DNA from: an uncultured Eubacterium sp.
GTDB lineage: Bacteria; Bacillota_A; Clostridia; Lachnospirales; Lachnospiraceae
Direction of reading: 5' to 3'
Length of the DNA stretch: 38,610 nucleotides
Assembly: GCA_948759685.1 (NCBI GenBank)
Contig: CAQBGY010000004.1
Coordinates: 1-38,610, forward strand
Made by a program: the position numbers and the translations under genes. Below the pieces are notes generated by a model. The model had not been told where the DNA came from. It was given only the letters and a program-made list of their open reading frames with translations, and did no database searches. This document shows, in pieces, positions 1 to 7,799 of the stretch (positions within the stretch are counted from its first letter, which is position 1; every line of letters begins with the position of its first letter).

Positions 1-55
1 TTCAGTTTCCAAGTGTATCCTTTTATACTCAAACCACCTCAACAAACCGAAATTT

Positions 56-2110
56 TTATTTTGCATCTTTTTTCAAAACTCCCAGCAGCAGTGCTGTAAC
101 AATAGAGCCAATAAGCCATGCAACAATATAAAGCAATGGATTACCAACAGTCGCAAATACAAATATACCACCATGTGGTGCCATTAAAGTACATCCAAAC
201 AATGCTGATAAAAATCCTGCTACACCTGCACCTGCCATTGTTGCAGGAATTACGTGCAATGGATCTGATGCTGCAAATGGAATTGCACTCTCTGTAATAA
301 AGGAACATCCCATGACTACATTTGAAACAAATGCTCCTCGTTCATCCCTTGTAAACTTTTTAGGAAACAACCTGCTTGCAATAGCTATTCCAACAGGCGG
401 GACCATACCTCCAACCATAACCGCTGCCATCGCAATATAGCATGCCTGCACTGCCGGATCAGATGCTGCCTTGCCATTTTCCATCATCTGTGCTGCTGTT
501 GCCAGCATTCCTGTACCGAACACATATGCTGCTTTATTTATCGGTCCTCCCATATCTATAGCCATCATGGCTGCAACAATTAATCCTAATACCGTAATCA
601 GCCCTGCGTGGGAAAGACTTGTAAGCATATTGCTCAGTCCTGTATTAATCAAACCAATCAAAGGATTAAAAATCATACACATAAGAATTCCAATAATAAG
701 TATGCCAGCTAACGGATAAATAAGTGTTGGTTTAATACCATCTAACGCTTCCGGAAGTTTGTCACAGAGTTTCTTCAGCGCCAATACAATAAAGCCTGCA
801 AGAAAGCCTGCTAAAATTCCCCCAAGAAAACCTGATACTGTGTTACCACCGCCTTTACCAACAAAAGCAAAATTGGCAATAAATCTGGAAAATCCATCTA
901 GTGAATCTACATTATTTCCAAAAACAAAACCTGTCAGAACTGCATTGCCGCTCGTTGCCAACAGCCCTCCTGTAAAACCAACTGCAAGCCCTGGTCTGTC
1001 CGCAATAGAATATGCGATATATCCTGCAAGTACAGGAACCATAAGGTTCATAGACAGACCACCAATATATTTAAATAATGCCGACAGCGGGGTGCACTGA
1101 CCAAAATTCGAGCCACCGGTTGTTCCGTATCCACAAATGGTATCAATCAGGAATGCAATTGCGACCATAATACCTCCACCGATAACAAACGGTAACATAT
1201 GAGATACACCACTCATCAGATGCTTATATGCTGTGTGTCCAATAGATTCTTTCTCCCCTAAGCTTCTTTCTTTTACTTCATCTGCTCCACTTTCAAAAAC
1301 CGGTGCATTTCCACTGACAGCCTCACTAATTAATTTTTCTGCTTTATTAATTCCATCTGCCACCTTTGTAACAACAACACGTTTTCCTGCAAAACGCTCC
1401 ATTGGAACCTTTGTATCTGCTGCAACAATAATGCCCTCTGCCTGCTCAATTTCATCTGCTGTAAGAACATTTTTTGCACCACCGGAACCTCTTGTTTCCA
1501 CTTTTACCCGATAACCCATTTCTTTTGCCTGTTTTTCAATTGATTCTGCTGCCATATAAGTATGGGCAATTCCCGTAGGACAACCTGTAACTGCTAATAC
1601 TAATTTTGCTGAATCCACATTCTTTGTTTCTTTACTTTCCGTCCTTCCTTCTTTTTCTCTTTCTGCAAAATCAATTATCTCTAAAAATTGCTCCACTGTC
1701 TTAGCATTTTTTAAATTGTCAGTAAACTCTTCATTCATTAATAATACAGAAAGCTTACTTAAAACATTTAAATGAATATTGTCTTCTGTATTTGGTGCTG
1801 CAATTAAAAAGATTAAGTGTACCGGTTCACCATCAAGAGAATCAAATGAAACTCCCTCTGGAACTACCATAGCCGCCAGACCCGGTCGATTAACCGCATC
1901 AGATTTACAGTGCGGAATTGCAATTCCGCAACCAATACCCGTTGTTCCTTCCTCCTCCCTTGCATAAACTCCCTGACGGTAAGTTTCCACATCGTCAATT
2001 TTCCCACTTGCATTCATAAGTTCAACCATTTTATCTAAAACATCCTTTTTGTCCGATGCATGTCCGTTTAGATGAATACTCTTAGAATCCAGTAGATCAA
2101 TAATTCGCAT
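56..2110 (-). CDS. fruA: PTS fructose transporter, EIIABC fusion
   Basis: Fructose-specific phosphotransferase permease, which imports fructose while phosphorylating it to fructose 1-phosphate at the membrane. Domains run EIIA, EIIB, EIIC in one 684-residue chain, a normal length. EIIA (about 1-150) carries the phospho-His in GIAIPHCKS (His67). EIIB (about 168-270) has the Cys loop VTGCPTGIAHT (Cys177). EIIC begins near 290 with AYKHLMSGVSHMLPF and is a multi-span membrane domain. I start at the ATG at 2110, which follows an AAGGAGGAAG ribosome binding site. An upstream in-frame TTG at 2221 would add 37 unrelated residues and has no such site. No fruK or fruR is adjacent in the window; downstream genes lie beyond the left edge. 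A sigma-A-type promoter and two palindromic sites precede it. Confidence 0.95.
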   Translation of the reverse strand: MRIIDLLDSKSIHLNGHASDKKDVLDKMVELMNASGKIDDVETYRQGVYAREEEGTTGIGCGIAIPHCKSDAVNRPGLAAMVVPEGVSFDSLDGEPVHLIFLIAAPNTEDNIHLNVLSKLSVLLMNEEFTDNLKNAKTVEQFLEIIDFAEREKEGRTESKETKNVDSAKLVLAVTGCPTGIAHTYMAAESIEKQAKEMGYRVKVETRGSGGAKNVLTADEIEQAEGIIVAADTKVPMERFAGKRVVVTKVADGINKAEKLISEAVSGNAPVFESGADEVKERSLGEKESIGHTAYKHLMSGVSHMLPFVIGGGIMVAIAFLIDTICGYGTTGGSNFGQCTPLSALFKYIGGLSMNLMVPVLAGYIAYSIADRPGLAVGFTGGLLATSGNAVLTGFVFGNNVDSLDGFSRFIANFAFVGKGGGNTVSGFLGGILAGFLAGFIVLALKKLCDKLPEALDGIKPTLIYPLAGILIIGILMCMIFNPLIGLINTGLSNMLTSLSHAGLITVLGLIVAAMMAIDMGGPINKAAYVFGTGMLATAAQMMENGKAASDPAVQACYIAMAAVMVGGMVPPVGIAIASRLFPKKFTRDERGAFVSNVVMGCSFITESAIPFAASDPLHVIPATMAGAGVAGFLSALFGCTLMAPHGGIFVFATVGNPLLYIVAWLIGSIVTALLLGVLKKDAK

Positions 2111-2252
2111 TTTTTCTTCCTCCTTATAGTTTACATTGTATAAATCATTTATAAGTTTCTTACTCCTCTTTAACTCACTCAATAACCGCCCATATAGTTT
2201 TAAAAAGGAACTTTGACTCAAAAAAGATTTCTTTTATTTTCCTGTTACTTTT

Positions 2253-2281
2253 ATTCTATAAGTTTAATTATTATTTTTCAA
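2253..2281 (-). promoter_or_regulatory. fruA sigma-A-type promoter
   Basis: On the minus strand, TTGAAA (2281-2276), a 17-base spacer and TAGAAT (2258-2253). Each box matches consensus at 5 of 6 positions. Predicted transcription starts near 2246, giving a leader of about 135 bases before the fruA ATG. Confidence 0.65.
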
Positions 2282-2291
2282 TTTGTACAAA
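2282..2291. promoter_or_regulatory. TTTGTACAAA palindrome upstream of fruA -35
   Basis: Perfect 10-base palindrome directly against the fruA -35 box. The identical decamer occurs twice around the GH16 glucanase promoter (6359-6368 and 6423-6432), so it is a candidate operator shared by carbohydrate genes. The bound regulator is unknown. Confidence 0.4.
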
Positions 2292-2296
2292 GCCGG

Positions 2297-2324
2297 AATA
2301 TTGCACTAAAGTTCGTGCAATATT
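2297..2324. promoter_or_regulatory. Perfect inverted repeat in the fruA/CBS divergent region
   Basis: Arms AATATTGCAC (2297-2306) and GTGCAATATT (2315-2324) are exact reverse complements around an 8-base spacer. The centre is about 64 bases upstream of the predicted fruA start, a position typical of an activator such as a LysR-type protein. It also lies about 98 bases upstream of the predicted start of the divergent CBS gene. The rest of the 2111-2464 gap is AT-rich and holds only the two promoters and the palindrome listed separately. Confidence 0.5.
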
Positions 2325-2372
2325 TAATGAATAATTAATTTTATTTTCTTTTGTGTTATTCTCTTAAATTAT

Positions 2373-2401
2373 TTGTTAACTTTTTGTGTAATCTATAGAA
2401 T
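2373..2401 (+). promoter_or_regulatory. Promoter of the CBS-domain gene
   Basis: TTGTTA (2373-2378), 17-base spacer, TAGAAT (2396-2401). The -35 box matches at 4 of 6 and the -10 at 5 of 6 positions. Transcription would start near 2408, about 57 bases before the ATG at 2465. Confidence 0.55.
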
Positions 2402-2464
2402 AAATATTTGTTTTCTGCTATGATAATTTTCGGTATGAAACAAAAGCTATCGGAGGTGATACGT

Positions 2465-2875
2465 ATGAATATTTTATTCTTTTTGACACCGAAAGAAAAT
2501 GTGGCACATATTGAAGACAGTGACACTCTCCGTCAGGCATTGGAAAAAATGGAACACCGCGGTTATGCCGCTATCCCTATACTTACAAAGGAAGGAAAAT
2601 ACATAGGAACTGTTACAGAAGGTGATATGCTTTGGTACTTAAAAAATCATGGTTTTCCAAGTTTAAGGAAAATGGAGAAGTTTTCAATTATGGAAGTTGA
2701 CAGACACCGTGACAATAAGGCTGTAAACATTTCAATCTCGATGGAAGGTCTGGTAGACAAAATTACAAATCAGAACTTCGTTCCAGTCGTTGACGACAAC
2801 AATGTTTTTATCGGAATAATTACAAGAAAAGATGTCATTTTATATTTATCAAACAAGGATTTAGTCGAAGGATAA
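2465..2875 (+). CDS. Stand-alone CBS-domain protein
   Basis: 136-residue soluble protein made of two CBS modules, about residues 5-60 (ending in the IGTVTEGDMLWYL segment) and 72-130 (ending FIGIITRKDVILYL). CBS pairs bind adenosine nucleotides or related ligands and usually act as energy sensors. No catalytic or DNA-binding domain is attached, so the partner is unknown. I start at the ATG at 2465 because GGAGGTGAT sits just upstream; the longer frame from 2408 begins at the predicted transcription start and is unlikely. It is a single-gene unit divergent from fruA. Confidence 0.85.
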   Translation: MNILFFLTPKENVAHIEDSDTLRQALEKMEHRGYAAIPILTKEGKYIGTVTEGDMLWYLKNHGFPSLRKMEKFSIMEVDRHRDNKAVNISISMEGLVDKITNQNFVPVVDDNNVFIGIITRKDVILYLSNKDLVEG

Positions 2876-2892
2876 ATTGAAAAAATTATAAC

Positions 2893-2958
2893 AGGCAGAG
2901 GTTTATGAAAATTACAGTACACAGAAATGAACTCTATAATTTTCATAAACCTCTGCCT
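2893..2958. terminator. Long perfect inverted repeat between convergent genes
   Basis: Two exact 22-base arms (2893-2914 and 2937-2958) with a 22-base loop lie between the CBS gene and the oppositely oriented ZIP gene. T-rich sequence follows on both strands, so it probably terminates both. The arms are unusually long for an intrinsic terminator. Confidence 0.7.
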
Positions 2959-2980
2959 ATTCTTATATTCTAATCCAGTA

Positions 2981-3763
2981 TTACCCCAACGCAACATCCA
3001 GCATCATCATTACTGTAAAGCCCAATGAAAAGAGTAACGTTCCCACATTAGAATGTTTTCCTTCAGACATCTCCGGTATTAATTCCTCTACTACTACATA
3101 CAGCATTGCACCTGCTGCAAAGCTCAACAAATATGGTAATGCCGGTACGATAAAACCCGATGCCATTACTGTAATCAACGCAGCTACCGGTTCTACTGCC
3201 CCGGATAATGTACCATATAAGAATGCCCTGCCTTTTCCGATTCCTTCTGCTTTAAGGGGCATTGATATAATAGCTCCTTCCGGAAAATTCTGAATAGCAA
3301 TTCCTATCGCAAGTACCATAGCTCCCATTATGCTAATCCCGCTATTTCCTGAAATCACCCCGGCAAACACCACACCTACCGCCATCCCCTCCGGAATATT
3401 ATGTAGCGTTACGGCAAAGACAAGCATTGTCGTTTTTTTTAACTGTACTTTTGGTCCTTCCGATTCCTCACTATCCAGATGTAAATGCGGAACTGCTTTG
3501 TCTAAAATAAGCAAAAATAATATTCCACACCAAAATCCGATAAAAGCAGGCAAAAACGAAAATTTCCCCATGCCTGACGATTGCTCTATCGCAGGAATAA
3601 TTAAACTCCAGATAGATGCTGCAACCATTACTCCGGATGCGAATCCCGTCAGTGCTTTTCTTACTTTATTATTTAGTTTATTTTTCATAAACAGCACACA
3701 GGCGGCACCTAATGTTGTTCCAAGAAAGGGAATGAAGATTCCTTCTGCTATTTGTAATGTCAT
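2981..3763 (-). CDS. ZIP family divalent metal transporter
   Basis: 260-residue membrane protein of the ZIP (Zrt/Irt-like, ZupT-type) family, which imports Zn2+ and often Fe2+ or Mn2+. The two metal-site helices carry HNIPEG (121-126) and QNFPEGA (158-164), both diagnostic. A short His-containing loop, HLHLD (93-97), lies in the variable cytoplasmic region. About seven to eight hydrophobic spans are visible. The annotated ATG at 3763 has only a close GAGGAAAT before it. The best ribosome binding site (AAGGAG, 3806-3801) instead serves an overlapping out-of-frame ATG at 3794, see that entry. No metal-regulator gene is adjacent. Confidence 0.9.
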   Translation of the reverse strand: MTLQIAEGIFIPFLGTTLGAACVLFMKNKLNNKVRKALTGFASGVMVAASIWSLIIPAIEQSSGMGKFSFLPAFIGFWCGILFLLILDKAVPHLHLDSEESEGPKVQLKKTTMLVFAVTLHNIPEGMAVGVVFAGVISGNSGISIMGAMVLAIGIAIQNFPEGAIISMPLKAEGIGKGRAFLYGTLSGAVEPVAALITVMASGFIVPALPYLLSFAAGAMLYVVVEELIPEMSEGKHSNVGTLLFSLGFTVMMMLDVALG

Positions 3764-3794
3764 ATTTCCTCATATAATGCATTTTTTGATGCAT
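3678..3794 (-). other. Possible 38-codon overlapping ORF at the ZIP start
   Basis: The ATG at 3794 stands 6 bases after AAGGAG, ideal spacing. It opens a 38-residue frame beginning MHQKMHYMRKYD that overlaps the first ~28 codons of the ZIP gene in another frame. It may be a translational-coupling leader, or simply a strong site that loads ribosomes for the nearby ATG at 3763. No homology is recognised. Confidence 0.25.
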
Positions 3795-3997
3795 CAGACA
3801 CTCCTTTCTAAATTTAATAAAAACAATTATTTTATTATCTACTCTTATAGTATTCTAACATAAAGTTTTCGATACACAAACACATGTATAACTTATTTTC
3901 CAATATTTGGATGGTATGGATTTTATATATAAGACAACAATATTTGTGTAAATTGTTTTAAAGCTTTTGCTTTTAAAAAACACAAGGAGGGACAAAT

Positions 3998-4180
3998 ATG
4001 GAATTATCAGAAAAGGAACTTTCAGTAGTTCAGGATTTATTAAACGAAGAAGAATTGTTAGTAAAAAAATTTAAAATGCTGGCAAACCACAGTCAGGATG
4101 AAACAGTAAAACAGCAGATGCTTGATATTGCTGATAAGCATCAGGGTCATTTTAACGCTATTTATTCTTATTTAAATTAA
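3998..4180 (+). CDS. Small helical protein, CotF/ferritin-like
   Basis: 60-residue protein predicted to be almost wholly alpha-helical, with an acidic start (MELSEKELS) and a helix pair. It resembles the half-length partners of CotF-type spore-coat proteins found in Clostridia. Ribosome binding site AAGGAGGG precedes the ATG by a good distance. The next gene, a clearer CotF homologue, starts 13 bases after its stop, so the two form an operon. Function is inferred only from that pairing and composition. Confidence 0.7.
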   Translation: MELSEKELSVVQDLLNEEELLVKKFKMLANHSQDETVKQQMLDIADKHQGHFNAIYSYLN

Positions 4181-4193
4181 CCAGGAGGTCATT

Positions 4194-4463
4194 ATGGAAG
4201 AGATTTATACAGAAAAAGAGATTTTAGGGGATGCCCTCAACACAGAAAAAAATGCTACAAATTTATATAATTTAAGTGCAAACGAGTGTGTTCATGAAAA
4301 CCTTCGTTGTACAATGATGGATTTACTTCAGAAAGAGCATGAAATTCAAGTCGATGTATTTAATCAGATGCACACAATGGGATATTATCCTACTCCTGCT
4401 GCTGAATCTAAAAAAATGCAGGATGCAAAGGCTAAATTCGAATGCGGATATAAAGCTATTTAG
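4194..4463 (+). CDS. Spore coat protein CotF family
   Basis: 89-residue protein with the helix-loop-helix pattern and the C-terminal HTMGYYPTPAA segment typical of CotF-family spore-coat proteins. The segment EKEILGDALNTEKNATNLYNL resembles the first helix of ferritin-like folds. In sporulating Firmicutes such proteins are packed into the spore coat; some small relatives occur in poorly sporulating gut species with unknown role. It overlaps no other gene, follows the 60-residue partner, and is followed by a terminator. Confidence 0.8.
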   Translation: MEEIYTEKEILGDALNTEKNATNLYNLSANECVHENLRCTMMDLLQKEHEIQVDVFNQMHTMGYYPTPAAESKKMQDAKAKFECGYKAI

Positions 4464-4490
4464 TTTACCACTCACTTTTTTTCAAATTAA

Positions 4491-4519
4491 AAGGACTGCT
4501 GCATAATGCAACAGTCCTT
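4491..4519. terminator. Bidirectional intrinsic terminator
   Basis: AAGGACTG (4491-4498) pairs with CAGTCCTT (4512-4519), and TGCATAATGCA in the loop extends the hairpin. TATGTTTTTT follows on the plus strand, and TTTTAATTT on the minus strand. It separates the CotF pair from the convergent glucanase gene. Confidence 0.85.
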
Positions 4520-4534
4520 ATGTTTTTTAACAAT

Positions 4535-6334
4535 TTATTTTTTTATTTTAACTTTCTTTACTACAGACCATTTCTTACTATAGTATTTTGCTTTTCCAAC
4601 AGTCCTATAAGCCTTTGCTCTGACATAAAGCTTTTTCTGTTTTTTCAATTTCTTATTTGTTACAGTAATTTTCGCTTTTTTTACTGTCTTAGAAACAAGT
4701 ACTTTCTTAAACTTCTTTGTTTTTGAAAACTGAACTTTATATCCTGTTGCACCTTTTATTTTCTTAAGTGTAAGTTTAACTTTCTTTGATGTTTTTTTCT
4801 TAAGTGCCTTTCTGACTTGTGTTTTTGCCACTTTCACATTTGAATTTATTGTAGGATTCACAACCGGATTCGTTGTTGTAGTTCCACTATTTGTTGTGGT
4901 CTGGTTCTTTGTTGTGGTTTCTTTAGGATTCTGCGTTGTTGTCTCCGGTACATAATCCGGATCCGGTATTGTCGCTGTTGTCACAAAAGAAATATCTTTA
5001 ACATGAATTGTTACAGCACCATTATCTGCAATCGTGTCTCCCTCTGTCTTACCCATTCCAAACTTCAGACTAACTGTATTCTCAAAATCATTCGGTATAT
5101 CTACATTCGTTTCGAAATTATATGGAACACCTGCTTTCAGGTCAATGAAACCACCGCCCAATGTCTCTTCATTACCATCTGCTACTTTTACAAAAATTTT
5201 CTTATCTTTGTCGGATGTAATTGTACAGGAATATTTATATGTATTTCCCGGATAATACTTTAAATTTTCAAGAGTCGCCTGTGCTGCCCACACGGAATCT
5301 CCGGCTATATTTCCAACAGAAGTTATATTGGCCGTAAAACCATTTCCCGGTGTTCCTGCTGTTTCAAGAGTTCCCTTGGCAGGAATCCAACCATTTTCAC
5401 CTCCAAAGAACTTTTTCCATGTTCCCTTATACTCCGATACTGCATCTTGTGTGACAGTAATCATCGGACCATCATACTTTGTAGTTGGTGCTTCCGTTTT
5501 CTGGTAAACTCTTACATAGTCCACTTCCATTGTTGATCTTGATGGGAATGCTGAATTGTCTATGCCTTCATCATCAAGTCCCGGCCATTGTCCTCCAATA
5601 GCAAGGTTAAATAAAATGAAAAAGTTGCTTCTTAATTCATCAAAATCCGAACTTGAAATATTTATCGTGTTAAATACTTTATCATCCACATACCATTTTA
5701 TTGATTTCTTATCCCATTCAATACTATATGTATGCCATTGCGTCCTATCAAAATCTGCCGGAACTACTCCCTGAGAACTCTTACCCGCATCAGCATGTCC
5801 TGTATAAGAAGCACCCTCCGTATACCAATGGACATGTCCGTGAGTAAAGTTTTCAGTATTAATCGCTTCCATAATATCAATTTCTCCGCATTTCGGCCAT
5901 CCGCCATTTGTTCCTAACATCCAAAATGCCGGCCATGATCTGCTAAAACTTGGAAGTTTCATCCGTGCTTCAATTCTTCCAAACTTAAAAGTTTTTTTAC
6001 CTTTTGTAGTAATTCTTCCAGATGTATAATTCTGGTTTCCCATTCTCTCTTTCAAAGCATGTATCTTCAATGTTCCATTAGATACTTCCACATTTTTCTC
6101 GCTGTTTGTATAGTATTGCTTTTCACCATTTCCCCATCCCCAGTCACCATTTCCAATTTCATAATTCCAGATATTTGTATCCAGACGTGTTCCTTCAAAC
6201 TCATCACTCCATACCAGATTCCATTCGTCTGCCGCTTTTACATCTGCTGATTTACTTTGTGTCAAAAACAGTCCTGATGCCAACATAGCGAGCGCTAATA
6301 CACTGGCAATTACTTTCTTATATAAATTGTTCAT
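4535..6334 (-). CDS. Secreted GH16 beta-glucanase (laminarinase/lichenase type)
   Basis: 599-residue exported enzyme that hydrolyses beta-1,3- or mixed-linkage beta-glucans. A signal peptide spans about 1-34 (MNNLYKK basic start, hydrophobic core, cleavage near VKA-AD). The GH16 domain (about 37-278) has the catalytic signature GEIDIMEA, with Glu151 as nucleophile and Glu156 as acid/base. A jelly-roll carbohydrate-binding-like module (about 288-440) follows, then a Thr/Pro linker and a very Lys-rich FN3-like C-terminal module (about 493-599), probably for cell-envelope attachment. The start is the ATG at 6334, preceded by AAAGGAG; the longer frame to 6517 runs back through the promoter. The exact substrate cannot be settled from sequence. 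Confidence 0.92.
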   Translation of the reverse strand: MNNLYKKVIASVLALAMLASGLFLTQSKSADVKAADEWNLVWSDEFEGTRLDTNIWNYEIGNGDWGWGNGEKQYYTNSEKNVEVSNGTLKIHALKERMGNQNYTSGRITTKGKKTFKFGRIEARMKLPSFSRSWPAFWMLGTNGGWPKCGEIDIMEAINTENFTHGHVHWYTEGASYTGHADAGKSSQGVVPADFDRTQWHTYSIEWDKKSIKWYVDDKVFNTINISSSDFDELRSNFFILFNLAIGGQWPGLDDEGIDNSAFPSRSTMEVDYVRVYQKTEAPTTKYDGPMITVTQDAVSEYKGTWKKFFGGENGWIPAKGTLETAGTPGNGFTANITSVGNIAGDSVWAAQATLENLKYYPGNTYKYSCTITSDKDKKIFVKVADGNEETLGGGFIDLKAGVPYNFETNVDIPNDFENTVSLKFGMGKTEGDTIADNGAVTIHVKDISFVTTATIPDPDYVPETTTQNPKETTTKNQTTTNSGTTTTNPVVNPTINSNVKVAKTQVRKALKKKTSKKVKLTLKKIKGATGYKVQFSKTKKFKKVLVSKTVKKAKITVTNKKLKKQKKLYVRAKAYRTVGKAKYYSKKWSVVKKVKIKK

Positions 6335-6358
6335 AACCTTCTCCTTTACTTTTCTCTT

Positions 6359-6368
6359 TTTGTACAAA
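6359..6368. promoter_or_regulatory. TTTGTACAAA palindrome in the glucanase leader
   Basis: Exact copy of the decamer at 2282-2291. It lies just downstream of the predicted glucanase transcription start (near 6372), where a bound repressor would block elongation or initiation. Confidence 0.4.
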
Positions 6369-6378
6369 ACTATATTTA

Positions 6379-6408
6379 CATATAACCAAATAAAAATGTT
6401 TTTATCAA
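6379..6408 (-). promoter_or_regulatory. Candidate glucanase promoter
   Basis: TTGATA (6408-6403), 18-base spacer, TATATG (6384-6379) on the minus strand. Each box matches about 4 of 6 consensus positions, so the call is moderate. It is bracketed by the two TTTGTACAAA palindromes. Confidence 0.45.
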
Positions 6409-6422
6409 GTCTTTCTAGTAAA

Positions 6423-6432
6423 TTTGTACAAA
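6423..6432. promoter_or_regulatory. TTTGTACAAA palindrome upstream of glucanase promoter
   Basis: Second copy of the decamer in this gap, 64 bases from the one at 6359-6368 and 14 bases upstream of the -35 box. The spacing is close to six helical turns, which would suit looping between two bound dimers. Confidence 0.4.
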
Positions 6433-6474
6433 AATATTGTGATAAGATAGTGATATACGTTTTTTTATATATAC

Positions 6475-6503
6475 CCAAAAAAAGAAGTCTTTTCAGACTT
6501 CTT
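6475..6503 (-). terminator. Intrinsic terminator of the MoxR-VWA operon
   Basis: On the minus strand AAGAAGTC, a TGAAAA loop and GACTTCTT (arms 6496-6503 and 6482-6489) are followed by a run of T. It closes the operon whose last gene stops at 6524 and insulates the glucanase promoter. Confidence 0.85.
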
Positions 6504-6523
6504 CCATAAATTAGCAAATATTT

Positions 6524-7723
6524 TTATTTATCACTCATTAATTTCTTAATACCCGCTTTTAACCCATCAACGGTTAAAGGGTACATATCAACAATCTCTT
6601 TTATCAGTCTCTCTGACTCCATCCAGTACATTCTTGTTAAATCTCCATGATAGGAAGGATTCAGCCATATTGAATGTGGATATTTCTTACGGAATAACTG
6701 CATCCATTCATGTCCTGACAAACCGTCATTTGGTCCACTGTAATTTCCATTTTTGTCAAGATACTCTTCCTCTGCCATTCCTGCATCTCCCACGATAATT
6801 ACCTTATAGTCCTTATCATAGTTTTTAAACGCCCATGTAGTATCAATCCAGTCACCGGTTTCACATTCCGGTGTTTTATATAGTTTTGCATAGATACAAT
6901 TATGGAAATAAAATGTCTTCACATCCTTAAAATGATTTGCTTTATGCACTGCCTGAAACAACTCATTACAAAGTTCACTATAAGGGTACATCGAGCCACC
7001 ACTGTCAAACAGCAGCATCAATTTGACAGAATTTTTCCTAGGCTGTTCAAACTCTAACTTCAGATATCCTCCCTGATTACAAGTCGCATCTATTGTTCCC
7101 TCAATATCCAGCTCTGTCTTTGGCAAATCCATTTTTCTTGAATATTGACGAAGTTCCCTCAATGCTACCTGAAACTGTCTCATTGTCAGTTTCTTGTCCC
7201 GTCTAAAATCCTTATATCTGCGTTCTCCCATAACTGCAAAAGCAGTCTTCATTCCCGCATGATTTCCTAACTGTATTCCTCCGGCTGTCCTGCCATTCTT
7301 TCCAAAGGGTGAACCTCCCCCTGTACCAATCCAGTAATTGCCGCCATTATGTTCTGTATGCTGTTCTCCTAATCGCTCACGAAACATCCTATGAATTTCC
7401 GTAGCTTCTTTCTTTGTCCTATCGTCTTTAAAATCGTCCGGATTTGTCATCTGAGCTCTGTCGTTATCATTATGCAGCCATGCATTTAACTTTTCCATAT
7501 TAAGTTTATCTGTCTTTATATTCTGAAAATACTCCTGAAATGCCATATCCAGTTTGTCATAATCACCTTCATTTTTTACCAGAACTGTCCTGCATAAATA
7601 ATAAAAATCTGTAAAACTGGAATGTGCCAGACCCTTGTCCAGTCCATCCATAAGGGTAATCCATTCTGTCGTAGATATATCCAATCCATTATTTTTCAAT
7701 GTATAAAAAAATGTTGTAAACAT
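6524..7723 (-). CDS. VWA-domain protein (CoxE-like), partner of MoxR ATPase
   Basis: 399-residue cytosolic protein with an alpha-helical N-terminal half and a von Willebrand factor A domain at the C-terminal half. The metal-ion-dependent adhesion site reads DSGGSM (240-245), followed by the usual spaced Thr/Asp residues. A Gly-rich segment (about 127-155) separates the halves. It is the second gene of a two-gene unit with a MoxR AAA+ ATPase 76 bases upstream, the standard MoxR-VWA pairing, in which the VWA protein delivers a client to the ATPase for remodelling or metal-centre insertion. The client is unknown; no CO dehydrogenase or other obvious target is nearby. GGAGGC precedes the ATG. Confidence 0.85.
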   Translation of the reverse strand: MFTTFFYTLKNNGLDISTTEWITLMDGLDKGLAHSSFTDFYYLCRTVLVKNEGDYDKLDMAFQEYFQNIKTDKLNMEKLNAWLHNDNDRAQMTNPDDFKDDRTKKEATEIHRMFRERLGEQHTEHNGGNYWIGTGGGSPFGKNGRTAGGIQLGNHAGMKTAFAVMGERRYKDFRRDKKLTMRQFQVALRELRQYSRKMDLPKTELDIEGTIDATCNQGGYLKLEFEQPRKNSVKLMLLFDSGGSMYPYSELCNELFQAVHKANHFKDVKTFYFHNCIYAKLYKTPECETGDWIDTTWAFKNYDKDYKVIIVGDAGMAEEEYLDKNGNYSGPNDGLSGHEWMQLFRKKYPHSIWLNPSYHGDLTRMYWMESERLIKEIVDMYPLTVDGLKAGIKKLMSDK

Positions 7724-7799
7724 ACTGCCTCCACTTACAGACTGCCATCGTTAAATAAAACATCTATCATGGCTCTGTTCTTTCATTTTTCTGTCGGTA

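Noticed and set aside
2111..2221. N-terminal extension of fruA from a TTG codon
   Set aside because: The AAGGAGGAAG site is placed for the ATG at 2110, and the extension does not match the EIIA domain start.
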